Below, piece by piece: positions 1 to 10,758 of a stretch of DNA of 64,000 nucleotides. The notes below the pieces were generated by a model, which saw only the letters and a list, made by a program, of their open reading frames with translations, was not told the DNA's origin and did not search any database. This DNA is from Azolla caroliniana. Lineage: Eukaryota; Polypodiophyta. Every line of letters begins with the position of its first letter. The first letter of the stretch is position 1. The stretch covers positions 13,826,001-13,890,000 of the forward strand of contig JBHGNT010000007.1 in assembly GCA_043228905.1 (NCBI GenBank), read 5' to 3'. Position numbers and translations under genes: made by a program.

Positions 1-591
1 AGCCCAATACGATTTTCGCAATTTAGCGTGAGAGAGCATGCTCCTTAGTCTCTCCATGATTTCCCAATTCATCCTCTCTGCAAGCCCATTCAACTCAGGG
101 GTCTTTGGTTCAGTGTATTCGATTCAAATACCATGGGCCTTGCAGTATTCCTCAAACTACCCTTTATATTTGCCACCATTGTCAGTTTGGACATCCATCA
201 GTTTCTGACCCGACTCTCGTTCAGTTCTTGCCTGGAACTCCTTGAACATTGATAGTACTTGATCCTTTGACTTCAGTACGAAGGCTCATGTCTTCTGACT
301 ATGGTCGTCAATAAATGTCACGAAGTACTGTCCACCTCGATGTGATGGAGCATCTACATAGCACACATCCGTGTGTACTAGTTCCAGTGCAACTTCTCTT
401 GTTCTCGGTGGTCTTGTGTGGAATGTTGCCTTGTTCTGCTTTCTCACTAAGTAATCGACACACTTCTCAAAGAGTACTCCTTTCACATGTGGGAGAAGTT
501 CCTGGTCAGCCAAGATGTGCATTCCTTTTTCACTCATGTGGCCAAGCCTCTTATTCCATAACTCTCCACTTGACTCGGCTTTCACATTCAC
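1..591 (-). pseudogene. Copia A integrase (GAG-pre-integrase plus integrase core), broken
   Basis: From 591 downward the frame reads ELWNKRLGHMSEKG, the copia GAG-pre-integrase motif. It continues to FIDDHSQKT, the start of the integrase core, and then stops where a Trp is expected (TGG to TGA). Past that stop the same frame continues with DVQTDNGGKYKG and EYTEPKTPELNGLAERMN, which carry the second Asp and the Glu of the catalytic DDE triad. Two more in-frame stops lie in this stretch. Integrase would insert the cDNA into the host chromosome, but this copy cannot make it. The window edge truncates the core. Confidence 0.85.
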
Positions 592-645
592 CTCCGACTT
601 GCACAGTCAAGCATGCATCATATACAGTGTGCCCTCTTTCTGTGC

Positions 646-1131
646 TCATGCCACTATGAGGTTGCCACGACATAACTTCCACTTGTCATTTCGGAAATTA
701 CCATTGTAGCCTTCGTCATCCAATCTTCCAGTCAATATCAAATTCAATCTAATATCGGGGACATGTCGAACTTCTCTCAATGTCAGTTGACAACTAGACG
801 ACGTCGTCAAGCACATGCTTCCAATGCCTACTATCTTGCACTCTCCATGATCTCCCATCTTTACATAGTCATGATCCCCGACTATATAAGTCGAAAAATA
901 GTCTCTCAACAGAGTTATGTGGAATGATGCACTCGAGTCGATTACCAAGATGCACTCTTCGCTTGCAAGATCTGTGCTTGCCTGCTCACAAATGAACAAA
1001 ATCTCCTCTACACTCATAGCTACTGCTGATGTGCCCTTTTCATCAGGAATCTTCTTGGGTTCGACATTATTGCCGACACTCGTCCTTCTTGATGTGCTGG
1101 CAATCCTTCTAAAATTGTCCAGGATTTCCAC
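646..1131 (-). pseudogene. Copia A protease region
   Basis: An open stretch of about 160 codons reads CILVIDSSASFHIT near its middle. Functional copia proteases have D-S-G-A/S at this point; here the Gly is replaced by Ser (VIDSSAS), which would destroy the active-site turn. It is followed by RHVPDIRLNLI and LDDEGY, the usual C-terminal part of this region in Tnt1-like elements. It overlaps the gag fragment in another frame, so at least one frameshift separates them. Confidence 0.75.
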
Positions 1132-1845
1132 AATAGAAACATGTTAACTTACCTCTGGACTTGGATCTGGCATGGGACTTTTCTCTCCTTGGTGGACTCA
1201 TTTGCCGGTTCCTTCCTCTACCGAAATGTTGAGTCAAGTTTGACTCCGATTGGGCCAGGACACCCTTGTGCTTCCTTCTAGTCTCCTTGTTCAAGATGCT
1301 TGTCTTTACCGCTTGTAGAGACAAGTTCTCTTCCTGACACGAGGTGCTGAGAGTCACCACTAGATTCTCCCAGCTGTCCGGCAGGGTGCACAATAGGAGG
1401 ATGGCCTGCATTGCATCTTCGAGGGGAAACTTTGCTGCCACAAGTTGGTTCACATACCTCATGAATGTGCTGACATATTCAACTATGTTTCCCCCCTCCC
1501 TGTATTTCAATCTCACGATCTTCCTCATCAGAGATGTTTTGTTTAGGGCGTTCTTCCTCTCATATAAGCTTGACAACTTCTGCCACATCTCGTAGGCATT
1601 TGTTTCGTTCACCACATGTTTGAGGACACTTACATCGACGCACTATCGGATGGTGGCCACTGCCTTTTTGGTAAGAAGTTTCCATTCCAACTCTAATACC
1701 CTCGTGGGTGTTTCTGCTCTATTGATTGGCTCATATAGGTCTTTGACTATGAGAAGGTTCTCCATCTTTATCTTCTAGTTTGCTTAGTTCTGAGAGTTTA
1801 GAACTATCATGCATGGGAAGCCGCTCGCACCTCCTTCCATCTTCA
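1109..1845 (-). pseudogene. Copia A gag (UBN2 type) with damaged zinc knuckle
   Basis: The reading frame contains ANAYEMWQKLSSLYERKN-like UBN2 gag sequence (seen as NETNAYEMWQKL) and SMRYVNQL-type helices. Upstream codons at about 1616-1790 continue the gag N-terminus (MENLLIVKDLYE, LLTKKAVATIR) with one stop in between. The nucleocapsid knuckle CFYCGNPGQF has Gln where the zinc-binding His should be, and a TAG follows it. Gag would form the virus-like particle. This copy is non-functional. Confidence 0.75.
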
Positions 1846-1850
1846 ACCTT

Positions 1851-1862
1851 GCTCTAATACCA
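1851..1862 (-). other. Copia A primer-binding site
   Basis: The minus strand reads TGGTATTAGAGC. It differs at one base from TGGTATCAGAGC, the site complementary to initiator tRNA-Met that most plant copia elements use. It lies three bases inside the LTR edge at 1866. Confidence 0.7.
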
Positions 1863-1865
1863 ATT

Positions 1866-2302
1866 TGTAGGTTTCTATCACCGAGATTCGATAAAGAGAA
1901 AGACCTGCTAGAAACATATTTACAAATCCGTCTCTCTTCACGGTTCATACAAGATTCGATCGGGTCCATATGATCCGGTTTCCAAATATCCTTCTGGGTC
2001 CATCTGATCCAAAGGGACTAGTTTCGCAACAAATTCTCCCTTCACTCCGGCATGAAATGTCTTGTCAATCCGATCTGTTTCGGGCATACGTCTGTCATGA
2101 AGACATACATTTTGGCTTATCAGGATTTGAACCCACAACTTCTTGGTCTATGTGTTGAACCTTTCACCATTGTAATAACATATATGATGTGTAGTTATAA
2201 TAATTATATTTTTAGTGATTAAAAGATATTTGGAATATTCTAGAACATTCTTGAATATTTCATGATTATATATATTATCATAAATATCTAAAATATTAGT
2301 CG
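1866..2302 (-). repeat. Probable 5' LTR of copia A (outer end uncertain)
   Basis: The sequence next to the primer-binding site starts TGTAGG, as expected for the 3' end of an LTR on the minus strand (CCTACA). I could not find the matching outer TG end. The stretch up to the start of copia B at about 2303 is AT-rich beyond 2160 and has no coding potential. The outer boundary is simply the start of the next element, so the LTR may be shorter than drawn or truncated. Confidence 0.4.
2085..2195 (-). mobile_element. Possible tRNA-derived SINE head
   Basis: On the minus strand an A-box-like TGGTGAAAGG is followed about 33 bases later by GGTTCAAATCC, a perfect RNA polymerase III B box. The surrounding sequence does not fold as a full tRNA cloverleaf, so a SINE or tRNA relic is more likely than a tRNA gene. 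It sits inside the presumed LTR. No target duplication could be defined. Confidence 0.35.
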
Positions 2303-2860
2303 ATATTGTGTTGCTGTGCGTAGTCCTTTGCCACTAGTCGGGCCTTGTACCGATTGACGGAGCCATCCGTGTTGTATTTGATTTTGTATACCCACCGGAA
2401 GCCGGGCTTCACTTATTTCGATACGTCCACCAAGTCCCACGTCTCATTCTCTGTGAGCGCGTGCATCTCTTCCTCCATGGCCTGTAGGTTGTTCGCATCC
2501 TTAACTGCTTCGGCATAGATCTCTGGTTCACGCACGACTACCAACTTCACCATGTATGCATAATGATGCACCATATACTCGTTATATTCGTACCGAACTA
2601 CGGGGTGCTTCTCGTGGGTAGATTAACGCAATTTATGCTCTGCCGATTTGATGGCCCTTCTAGTCGACTCCGACCTTTTCTCTGGAGGTTCATCGTCTTG
2701 CTTTCCGGAGTCGGATTCGCTCTGATCTGATGCTTTCCGGAGTCAGATTCTAGCCTCTTCGTCTTCCCTTTCTCTTTGCACGTAAACCGTCTTCTTGGTT
2801 CCTTCCGCGGGGAGAGCACAACCGAGTCTTCACTACTCGTCGGCTCGTCATCTGGTTAAC
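2303..2860 (-). pseudogene. Copia B integrase-RT linker and reverse transcriptase N-terminus
   Basis: The lowest part reads YKIKYNTDGSVNRYKARLVAKDYAQQ, here broken at mid-phrase by the truncation. In copia elements this precedes the RT palm. Upstream, charged low-complexity sequence (SPRKEPRRRFTCKEKGKTKR and similar) corresponds to the linker between integrase and RT seen intact in copia J at about 63480-63700. The catalytic RT motifs are absent because the element is cut off before them. Confidence 0.7.
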
Positions 2861-3827
2861 TGTTCCGGCTCAACCAATCCAGATTCGGGCCAGTGATATG
2901 GAGGGAAGTCGGACTATCCGGATGTTCAAAGTCCGCAACACTTCCCTTTGTGTCGGAATATGTCGCCTCATCCACAACAATCGGCTCGGGTTCGGGTGAT
3001 GTGAGGTACAAACATGTTGATTCGTCGAAGACGACATCACGACTAACTCGGACTTGCTTCGAACAGGAGTTGTAGCACTTATACCCCTTCTGCTCGTTAG
3101 AGCAACCAACCAACATGCACTTCTCGAATTTTGCATCCAGTTTCTTCCGATTTTCATCCGGCACATGGACATACGCAATGTTGGCGAAAACCTGATGGTA
3201 CGCCAAATTCAGCTTCTGCTCGAAATACAGTTCCTACGGTGACACCTTTGTCCTTGAGGCAAATATCCGATTTTGTATGTAGATGCCTGTCCGAATTGCT
3301 TCGGCCCAATAAATCCGGGGCATGCATTTCTTTTCTCGCATCGCCCTTGCCCCTTCTACCAACGTTCAATTCCGAGGTTCGGCCATGCCATTCTGTCTCG
3401 GTGTGTATTTGTAGGAGAATTCTCGACGAATTCCCTTAGTCTACAAATAACTAGTGAACTGGCCAGAAAAGTACTCTTTTCGGCCATTTGATCTCAGACA
3501 GTTAATCTTCCTTCTGGTTTCTCAGTCTACATGATTCTTTAGGTCCTAGAAGCACGAGAAGACTTCGTTCTTCTTCTCAACCAAATAGATCCAAGTGTGT
3601 CAACAAAAATCGTCGATGAAGGAGACGATATACCGACTCCCGCCAATGCTTATGTTTTGTGCCAGTCCCCACACATCCGAATGGATGAGATCGAGCCGAT
3701 TCCGGCTCCGATTCTTTTCACTGGGGAACGGAAGCCTGTGTTGCTTCCCGAGTTGGCAAGCTTCACATATTTGGCCTTTCTGGCCACTGAACTTTGGCAG
3801 TCCGAAAACTACGTGTTCCGACTGCAA
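2856..3827 (-). pseudogene. Copia B pre-integrase and integrase, fragmented
   Basis: The start (3827 downward) reads HVVFGLPKFSGQKG then CEACQLGKQHRLPFPSE and LIHSDVWGLAQN, which are the zinc-binding and first core segments of copia integrase. A stop follows FIDDFC. The C-terminal segment at 3206-2856 carries IAYVHVPDENRKKLDAK and GYKCYN, the usual end of the domain. Between them frames shift around 3200-3600. Compared with copia E, the order is collinear but broken by stops and frameshifts. Confidence 0.75.
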
Positions 3828-4047
3828 CTCCTAAAGCTTCCGGAAGTTGATGTGGCCGATGCGCTTGTACCACAGGTCGATGTCTGAATCGACCTTTTAT
3901 CCTTTTGCGAACATAGTAGTGCCAACATCATTAGTTTCGAGGATGAACATTCTTCAATCCCAACACCCTTTGCGCGATGCTCCTGCCTTCCTCCTTGATG
4001 AAGCATCCTTGGTTAGTGAACTGGACCTGCATACCTTGATCTACGAT

Positions 4048-5650
4048 CTAACCGACCGACACTAAGTTCTTGGTGATTATCGGTACATGTAGGAGGTTTC
4101 TCATGATTCCCTTCTGACCATCATGGGTTAGAGGGACATCTCTGACGTGCACGATGGGATGTGGGGTGTCGTCCCCGGTTTTGACTATCCCCGGCTTCTC
4201 CCGCTTCTTGAGAAAGGATAACCACTCTTTGTGGTTCTTCATGTGGTTTGAAGTGCCGGAGTGCACATACCAAACTTCGTCCTACTTCGAGTTGAATACT
4301 CCCATCCAGTTGGCCTTATGCTTCATTACGAGGGCCAGTCTTGATTTGGCTCTCTCTGACCTCCATCGAAGTGCGATCGGTGGCGCCTGTCCGCATCTTT
4401 CCAACTCGATCCGGCTTTGTCCGAATCAGCTCTCTTCTTCCAACACTCGATTTCTTTGTGGCCCTTCCAGGCACAGTACTAGCATTCCGTTTCGGCCGTT
4501 CCTTGCCGGTTTCCGGCTTGGCGTCTTGACTCCCCCTTCTTCTGGAGGTCCGGAATTGCTGTTGGCACCATCTTTGTGCCTCCGATTCTGGTCATGTCGT
4601 CCACTTGCATTGCGCGCCGATCTGCCTCGCCCGCCATGAGCACGAGACCTCTCTTCCTCCATGTACCTCTCTGTGCCTATTGCACTTACTTCGAGTTGAA
4701 TACTCCCATCCAGTTGGCCTTATGCTTCATTACGAGGGCCGGTCCTGATTTCGCTCTCTCCGACCTCCATCGAAGTGCGATCGGTGGCGCCTGTCCGCAT
4801 CTTTCCAACTCGATCCGGCTTTCTACGAATCAGCTCTCTTCTTCCAACACTTGATTTCTTTGTGGCCCTTCCAGGCACAGTACTAGCATTCCGTTTCAGC
4901 CGTTCCTTGCCAGTTTCCGGCTTGCCGTCTTGACTCCCCCTTCTTCTGGAGATCCGGAATTGCTGTTGGCACCATCTTTGTGCCTCCGATTCTGGTCATG
5001 TCGTCCACCTGCATTGCGTGCCGATCTGCCTCGCCCGCCACGAGCACGGGACCTCTCTTTCTCCATGTACAACATCTTGATGTCAGTGTGCATGCTCGTC
5101 GACACACCCACGTGGTTCTCCTCTACAAGGAGAATCAACTGTAAGTCGAAGAAGGAGGGTGTATTCTCACTTGTACATACCGCAAGGCAGAATGCTCCAA
5201 ACTTCGACGCCAGGCCCTCGAGATGGTCACGTTGATGGAGGCAAGTGAATCACAGATGTCTTTGATCTAGGCCGTGTAGTTAGCCACCGACATGTCCTTC
5301 TGTCAGACATTGCTCAACTCCTGTCGGAGTTGCAGCTTTCAGGCCGTGGTGCTTGCGGCGAAGACTTTTTTCAAGTCTCCCCAAGCTTCCTTTGGTGTCT
5401 TGGCGTCCCGGATATAGCTGAGCAACTTATCACCGACACTAGATGCGAAGCAGTAGATTACCCTGCTTGTCGCTTGTTCCCAAGCCGGGAAGTCCCTGTG
5501 TGCCGCATTAGGTGTTGTATCGTTAGCTCCGTCGACATAACTCCAGTAGCCATGCCCAAGCAGGTACTGGTGCATCTTGTATGACCAGGATGCATAGTTG
5601 GATCTGTCGAGCTTCTCCGTCGGGAGCGAGCTAGCCATTCTTCGGTCCAT
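4048..5650 (-). pseudogene. Copia B gag and protease
   Basis: Gag starts at 5650 with MDRRMASSLPTEKLDRSN and the YASWSYKMHQYLLGHGYW segment shared with copia E and J. The frame breaks after about 100 codons. The nucleocapsid area contains a 404-bp internal duplication (separate entry). The protease region at 4266-4048 reads SGTSNHMKNHKEWLSFLKK and ends LLHVPIITKNLVSVG. The Asp before SGTSN is out of frame or lost. The product would have been the gag-protease part of the polyprotein. Confidence 0.75.
4284..5070. repeat. 404-bp tandem duplication inside copia B gag
   Basis: Bases 4284-4666 and 4688-5070 are near-identical copies offset by exactly 404 bases, separated by a 21-base junction (4667-4687). 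Both contain the same Arg/Gly-rich gag segment and the start of the protease region. Copia E and J have this segment only once, so the duplication is private to this copy. It probably arose by unequal recombination or template switching. Confidence 0.9.
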
Positions 5651-5732
5651 TCTCTCCTTCTTGTTCTTTACTGGGTGTTAGGGTTTGTTTGTGAGCATCA
5701 CTCATCGGCCACAGAGGATTCTCAACCCTCGC

Positions 5733-6157
5733 GCTCTGATACCATGTAAAAGATAATGTGCGGAAGCTAAGACAAAACCGGCTAGTCCGGATAATAGCAA
5801 AACACAGAACGGAGGTTTAATGGAGAGCTTGAATACACAAGAGAGACAGAGAGTAGAATAGTAAAAATTCAATTCAAAATAATAACACTTTGTACATACA
5901 AATGTCCTACAGAACACCTTTTATAAAAGTCCTTAAAAAGGAATGATAGAAGTACTGACAAGTACTTCAATGCTCATACGAGCGAGTGACACTAACTCCA
6001 AGGAATCTGCCTACATACTAGGCTAAGATTATAGACTTCTAATAGCCTACCGGTTACAATCCGATCCGGTTCTTGGTTCCGGTTCTCCGATCCGGATACC
6101 AATCCAACTTTGGCTTATTTAGCCAATCCGGATCCGGTTGAGCTTGTCCGCTCAACA
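5733..6157 (-). repeat. Copia B primer-binding site and 5' LTR
   Basis: The minus strand reads TGGTATCAGAGC at 5744-5733, a perfect plant initiator tRNA-Met primer site. The adjoining LTR covers 5745-6157 (413 bp). It begins TGTTGAGCGGACAAGCTCAA on the minus strand and ends TTTTACA, the same termini as the LTRs of copia E and J. A short GAGA-rich patch near 5840-5860 (plus strand) matches the place where copia J has a long CT microsatellite. Confidence 0.85.
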
Positions 6158-6552
6158 AAAAACATTGCCTTGGCCAAGAATGATATCTGATATAATGTTT
6201 GATCATTTGCAAACCAAGTCATTTGGCTCATGGGATACTAACCATTGGAATTTAGTGTTTGGAAAGCTTGACAGGCACATCAAAGGTTGTCCGTTTAGCT
6301 CAAAGCTTCTAAAGCACTGGAAAGAAGTATTGCACCACATAAAATGGAGAGGTAGGAATTCAGAATTAGGGAACTCTTTACGCCTCCAAAGCTTACATTG
6401 GAGTGTTATATTCCCACAATCATTAGCTGAACAAGAGCCTAGGAAAGCTTATTTTTTAGCAAAGAAGGGGCTGAAATCAATTGCAGATGTGGTAAGTAAC
6501 ATGACATGTCGTTATAGTCTTGGGCCACATCATCGTGTTATCTAGATCAAGT
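6158..6552 (+). mobile_element. LINE fragment, left part (split by gypsy C)
   Basis: An open frame from about 6162 to 6543 reads like the distal reverse transcriptase region of a plant LINE ORF2 (for example KLLKHWKEVLHHIKWRGRN and YFLAKKGLKSIADV). It stops being LINE sequence at 6552, exactly where the gypsy C LTR starts, and resumes at 16086. The five bases CAAGT at 6548-6552 are repeated at 16081-16085. The LINE is therefore older than gypsy C and also older than copia B on its left. The family call rests on motif recognition. Confidence 0.6.
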
Positions 6553-7002
6553 TGTTACCGACTAGGAACACAATCTACGGTCAGTCCTTCGACCTAGACT
6601 TCCAAGGGACTGTGTGACAACGAATGGTAGCGGAGCACGCCTAATACATAGTGGGATATTCCCTGTAACCTAGCAGCGTATAAGGGAGACAACTACAACT
6701 GAGCTCCTTTGACAGTGGGCTAGCGCACACACCGTTACTTACTCCTACGCTCTCAGATGTTACAAACACACAGTAGATTAGCCGTAGCTACACTCAGATA
6801 TCAGAGAAGATAGAACTCTATTACAATACGCCTCTTACATTCAAAATTACACACTACCTCTATCAGAGGTTTTCTGCCCTTTATATACGCAAGGTCTTTT
6901 AGCCATTCACGCTTCCCACATGAACCGTTACATGTGTTACAATATTATACTATTCCGTATTCCTACGCTCTTGTCCATCAGTTACTATTCCGGCGGACAA
7001 CA
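6553..7002 (-). repeat. Gypsy C 3' LTR
   Basis: It starts TGTTACCGACTAGGAACAC and ends GGCGGACAACA in plus orientation. Its partner at 15631-16080 has the same length and only scattered substitutions. Terminal TG..CA is present. Confidence 0.95.
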
Positions 7003-7207
7003 CCTGGCACGTCTATGGGACAGTGCCATGGCACGTCGGACCCATCCCTTTAATATTCTTCTAGAATGGCCCTGATGTTTGGCTCTGCTACAGTGTCCGT
7101 GTCCGGGGATGGCGTAGCGCCCGTATGTGCATCGCGGTGTGGTTACCCTGCTTGGTTGGGAGGGCTTCTCAAGGTGTCGCGATTGTCCTATGTGGGCGGT
7201 TCGGGTT

Positions 7208-9494
7208 CTATGGGCTCTTTTGGGCTAGGGGTAGGGGGTTGGGCTCAGCCATCGGTGGGCTTGCGGTCAGTCGCGGCTCCGTTTCGTTCGTCACTTCCCC
7301 CGTGATGTCGGCCATCGTTGTACGCTCTGGGGAGTGGGGTTGCGGTTCCTCTTGGTCCGCAACGTTCTCCATATGGTCGGCCGATGGCGTACGCTCCGGT
7401 AGATGGGGTTCCTCTTGGGCAGTGGTTTCGCTGTCTGGTATTATGGGGGACTCTGTTCGTCGTTCCGCGCTGTTCACTGTAGTTGTAATTTCTGGTGACC
7501 TGGCCTAAGGTTCCTCTTCTTTGGCAGTATCCAGAATTGGTGTCGCAATGGATTCCTCGTTTGTTCGTGTGCTGCTGGCTTGCGTGATCTGGTGAAACAG
7601 ATCATCCTGCCAATCACCAAAATCATCTAATAGTTGCGTGAGTTCTTCGGAATGTTGGTCCGCTAGCGTGTGGTAGTCCTGCGCTAGCTCCTCGCATACT
7701 GCGGCAATGCTTTCCTCCGTCTTTTCTCCGGTTCTCCCAGTTTGCTCGATACGCGTGCAATTTCGTTGCTTGGGCCACCCACGCCATTCATCCTTTGTCT
7801 AGCGTCGTTTTCAATTGCGCTGTAAACCTCTCCCGATTCATTTGTAGAAGGATACACACGTTAGATCTCTTCCTTCAAGGCTTCCATGGCATGGTTTGGA
7901 GGTGGAGCTCCCTGTTGCGCCGTAGTCGCGTTATTTTCCAACTCCGCGATGCGTTCGTTGGCTTTTTGCAGCTCGGCTTGAGTCAGCTTAACCTTCTTCC
8001 AGACATTCTTATTTTTAATGGCCATCTCCTTGGCGCCCGTGCTGACCTTTGCCAGTTCCCTATGAACTTCAACTAGAGCCGCATTTAATGGGGGTAGTTC
8101 CATCCCCATTTGGCGTATACCAGCGTTCCTCCGTCTGCCGACTCTGGCTAACTGGTCTTCATCGTCGCTCTCCACCGTTTGTGTTAAGGCGCGCTCAATC
8201 ATCTAGCGCTTCGCGTGCTCCTCGGCCATTTGTTGTGATACCTTTATGTGTTGCGTTGCCAAGAATTCCATGAGCTCAAAAGAGGTTCCGAACTGCAAAA
8301 GCGTGTTGAACTCATGGGCCGTGTCCGGGATATCCGGATATGCCAAAACCTCGCTTTTCGTTGTCAAAACGGCTTTCCCTCGTTGTGACTCGGCCGTAAT
8401 GATCAGCCGTGGCTCCCAGATTATTTTGAAAGTGGTGTTGGGCTCTGTAGCCGCGGGGCGTCACCTACGGTCGTAGTTTCCACCGCCGCGGGTACGTCTT
8501 TAACTAATCCGCGCTCATCTTTCCTGTCCAGTCTCCACCATTTCGGCCTAGGGCTTTGCTACCATGGTTCGGCGTCTGGCTCTGGTGCCGCTTCCTCGGA
8601 GCGTGCCGCCTACTCTTCCAGCGTTGTCCGTGTGTCCAGCTGGGTGGGTTGGGGTTCATCCTCCCACTCTGTGGTGGCTAACTCCGCTAACCTACGCTTC
8701 GTGGATTGAGGCGGCGGTGTGGGCCTGCTAGGTTGTGGTGCCGGCAGGCCTCGGTGTGGGAATAGTACCATCAAGTACTGTTGTATGATAGGCCTAAGAT
8801 TCTTGCCTCCTTGATACACGTGCAGGCCTTCCCTTAACGTCGGCCCCATGATGACCCCCCAATCGACCGTACGCCCTTCAAAGGTATCAATAATGATACT
8901 TGCCTTCTGCTTGGGCATCCCATATGCGTTTACGTGTACGCATCCAACTTCTAATAAGAACTTGACGACTTCGCGGAAAAAAGGATACGGGATCTCCTTC
9001 GTTCTATATACCTTGGCGGAGGACAAATACGGCCCGAAATATCTCTGTAGCGACTCTGTAGGCGGGATTTGGAAATGTCTTTCGTCTAGGGATGACAGGT
9101 CCAACTTTTTCTGGATGGATGAGTTGGTGACTATGTCGATATTGAGCTTTCTAGCGATGTCCAATGCATCCGGGTGTGGAGGTGCCTCTGTGACCCTGAT
9201 GTACCCATCCAAGCATTTCTCCACGAGCCATCGACGTAAGGCGACAGAGATAAATATCGGCATAGTCAACGTAGGCTCGTGAGGGAAAGATTGGTGGTTG
9301 CGGTGGGCTTGAGCTCTGTGATAGAATTGAGGAGAAGGTGAGGGAGGGGAGCGATGAGAGCGCTTAGAGTTAGGAGGTGAATTCTTGTTTTGTGCAGAAG
9401 AACTTCTACTTCCTTCTTTTTGTGACCTAGGGTTCATTGGGCGGTGAGCCATCGTGGTGCCGCGTGTTCCTGGTCTAGAAGTCTGTGCATGCAT
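7208..9494 (-). pseudogene. Gypsy C extra 3' ORF (ORF3), N-terminal domain intact, rest frameshifted
   Basis: An ATG at 9494 opens 294 codons after the integrase. Residues 1-75 are a Ser/Pro/Arg-rich leader. Residues 80-245 form a folded-looking domain with the motifs VTEAPPHPDA and TFEGRTVDWGVIMG, and the end is Pro-rich. Further down, in other frames, a heptad-rich coiled coil lies at 8202-7861 and a Glu/Pro-rich tail at 7477-7208. Gypsy I has a homologous product at 54125-56008 with EAAPHKEA and YKGVKVDWPVLIA at equivalent places. The position matches env-like or accessory ORFs of plant gypsy elements; I see no signal peptide or membrane segment. Function unknown. Confidence 0.7.
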
Positions 9495-9598
9495 TCAGTC
9501 CTTTTAATAGCGTCGCTATCTTCTCTTTTTTGTTTTCTTTTTTTCGTAATGGTTACATACACCTATTTGTACACTATGATATAAGTAGGCCCGTCCAC

Positions 9599-10758
9599 TT
9601 ACGTCGTGGTTTCTCCGGCTGTGTCTTGTCTGGCGGTGAATGGGTTAGGTGGCATAGGGCCCAGATACGGTTTAAGGCGAAACCCATTCACCTTTTGTCG
9701 TAAGATTTCCCCGGCCAGCGTGCCCAGTTGGAAGGTGCCTTGTTCCGCTCCTATTATCCAGTACGGGCCTGTCCAGCGGAATCCTAGCTTCCCTAGCATA
9801 TGGCCCATGTGGGTTTGAAAAACCAGTACTGCTCTACCGACCGTGAAATCCTTTTCCCGTGTGTTCCGATGTCGATCCACAAATGCTTTACGCCACTGTT
9901 GTTCCTGCTCCAACATGGCCATGCTGTGTATGCGTCTTTCGCCGAGTTCGAGTAGTTGGTGGAGCCGTACTTCCTCCGACTTGGCTTCCAATAGTCGGTC
10001 CCGTACCTGAATCCGTAAACTAGGTATTTGAAACTCTACCGGCATAACAGCCTTCAGCCCAAACGCTAATCGAAACGGTGTTGACTGTATGCTTGTTTTG
10101 TAGCTGGTTCTATACGCCCATAACGCACTATGTAATTTGGTATCCCAGTCCGTTCAGTTTTCATTGACGATTTTCTTTAATATGGTCTGGAACGTCTTGT
10201 TGGTGGATTCCGCCAACCCATTCGCCTGTGGATAATATGGCGTACTTTTCTTGTGGACTACGGCGTAATGATGTGTTAGTTCACGAATGATCGTATTGAG
10301 AAAGTGGCTCCCCTGATCACTGATAAGCTCAATCGGACAACCGAACCGACACCAGATGTGTTCGTAAAGGAATCTCGCTGTGACGGCTGCCGTATTCTCT
10401 CGTAGTGCCTTTGCTTCTACCCACTTGGTGCAATAATCCATGGCTACCAATATGTATTTATTTCCCATACGGGCCGCCGCCGGTGTGAAGGGGCCCACAA
10501 AATCCAATCCCCACTTTTGGAAGGGATCTAACGGTAATACGGGCTGGTGTGGCATTCTTGCGCCCTCCGTGGGCTGGCCCATTCGTTGACACAAATCACA
10601 CTTTTTGCAATACTCGTATGCGTCCTTCTGTGTAGTCGGCCACCATAGGCCTGCTTGCCATATTTTCCGGGCCGTAACATCGCTCGCGTAGTGGACGCCT
10701 GCCGTGCCGCAGTGAGCCTCCCGTAGGACGGCTTCTTTCTCATCCTGACATTCACCGC
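9599..10758 (-). pseudogene. Gypsy C integrase
   Basis: From 10758 down the frame has GECQDEKEAVLREAHCG and CKKCDLCQRMGQP (end of the HHCC zinc module). The core follows: LDFVGPFTPAAARMGNKYI with the first Asp, ELISDQGSHFLN with the second, and YYPQANGLAESTNK with the Glu region. After a break near 10150 the C-terminal part at 10045-9599 reads MPVEFQIPSLRIQVRDR and ends RWTGPYWIIGAEQGTFQLGT, typical of the gypsy integrase tail. There is one in-frame break between core and tail. Confidence 0.85.

Larger units (their letters stand above)
1..1865 (-). mobile_element. Copia A: decayed Tnt1-like Ty1/copia internal region
   Basis: Reading the minus strand from right to left gives a primer-binding site, a UBN2-type gag, a CCHC knuckle, an aspartic-protease region, a GAG-pre-integrase domain and an integrase core. 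This is the Ty1/copia order. The reverse transcriptase would lie left of the window. Several in-frame stops show it is inactive. The wording of the protease and pre-integrase regions (VPDIRLNLI..G.LDDEGY, KRLGHMSEKG) is typical of plant Tnt1/Tork-like elements, which is family knowledge rather than a search result. Confidence 0.85.
2303..6157 (-). mobile_element. Copia B: truncated Ty1/copia, same family as E and J
   Basis: From 6157 downward come a 5' LTR, the primer-binding site, gag, protease, pre-integrase and integrase, and the first part of reverse transcriptase. Everything after the motif LVAKDYAQQHNID is missing at about 2303, so the 3' half is gone. The LTR ends in ..GCTCAACA at 6157 and is followed directly by LINE coding sequence, so B inserted into that LINE. 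Gag, integrase and LTR wording match copia E (35317-40922) and J (60429 on). Confidence 0.85.
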
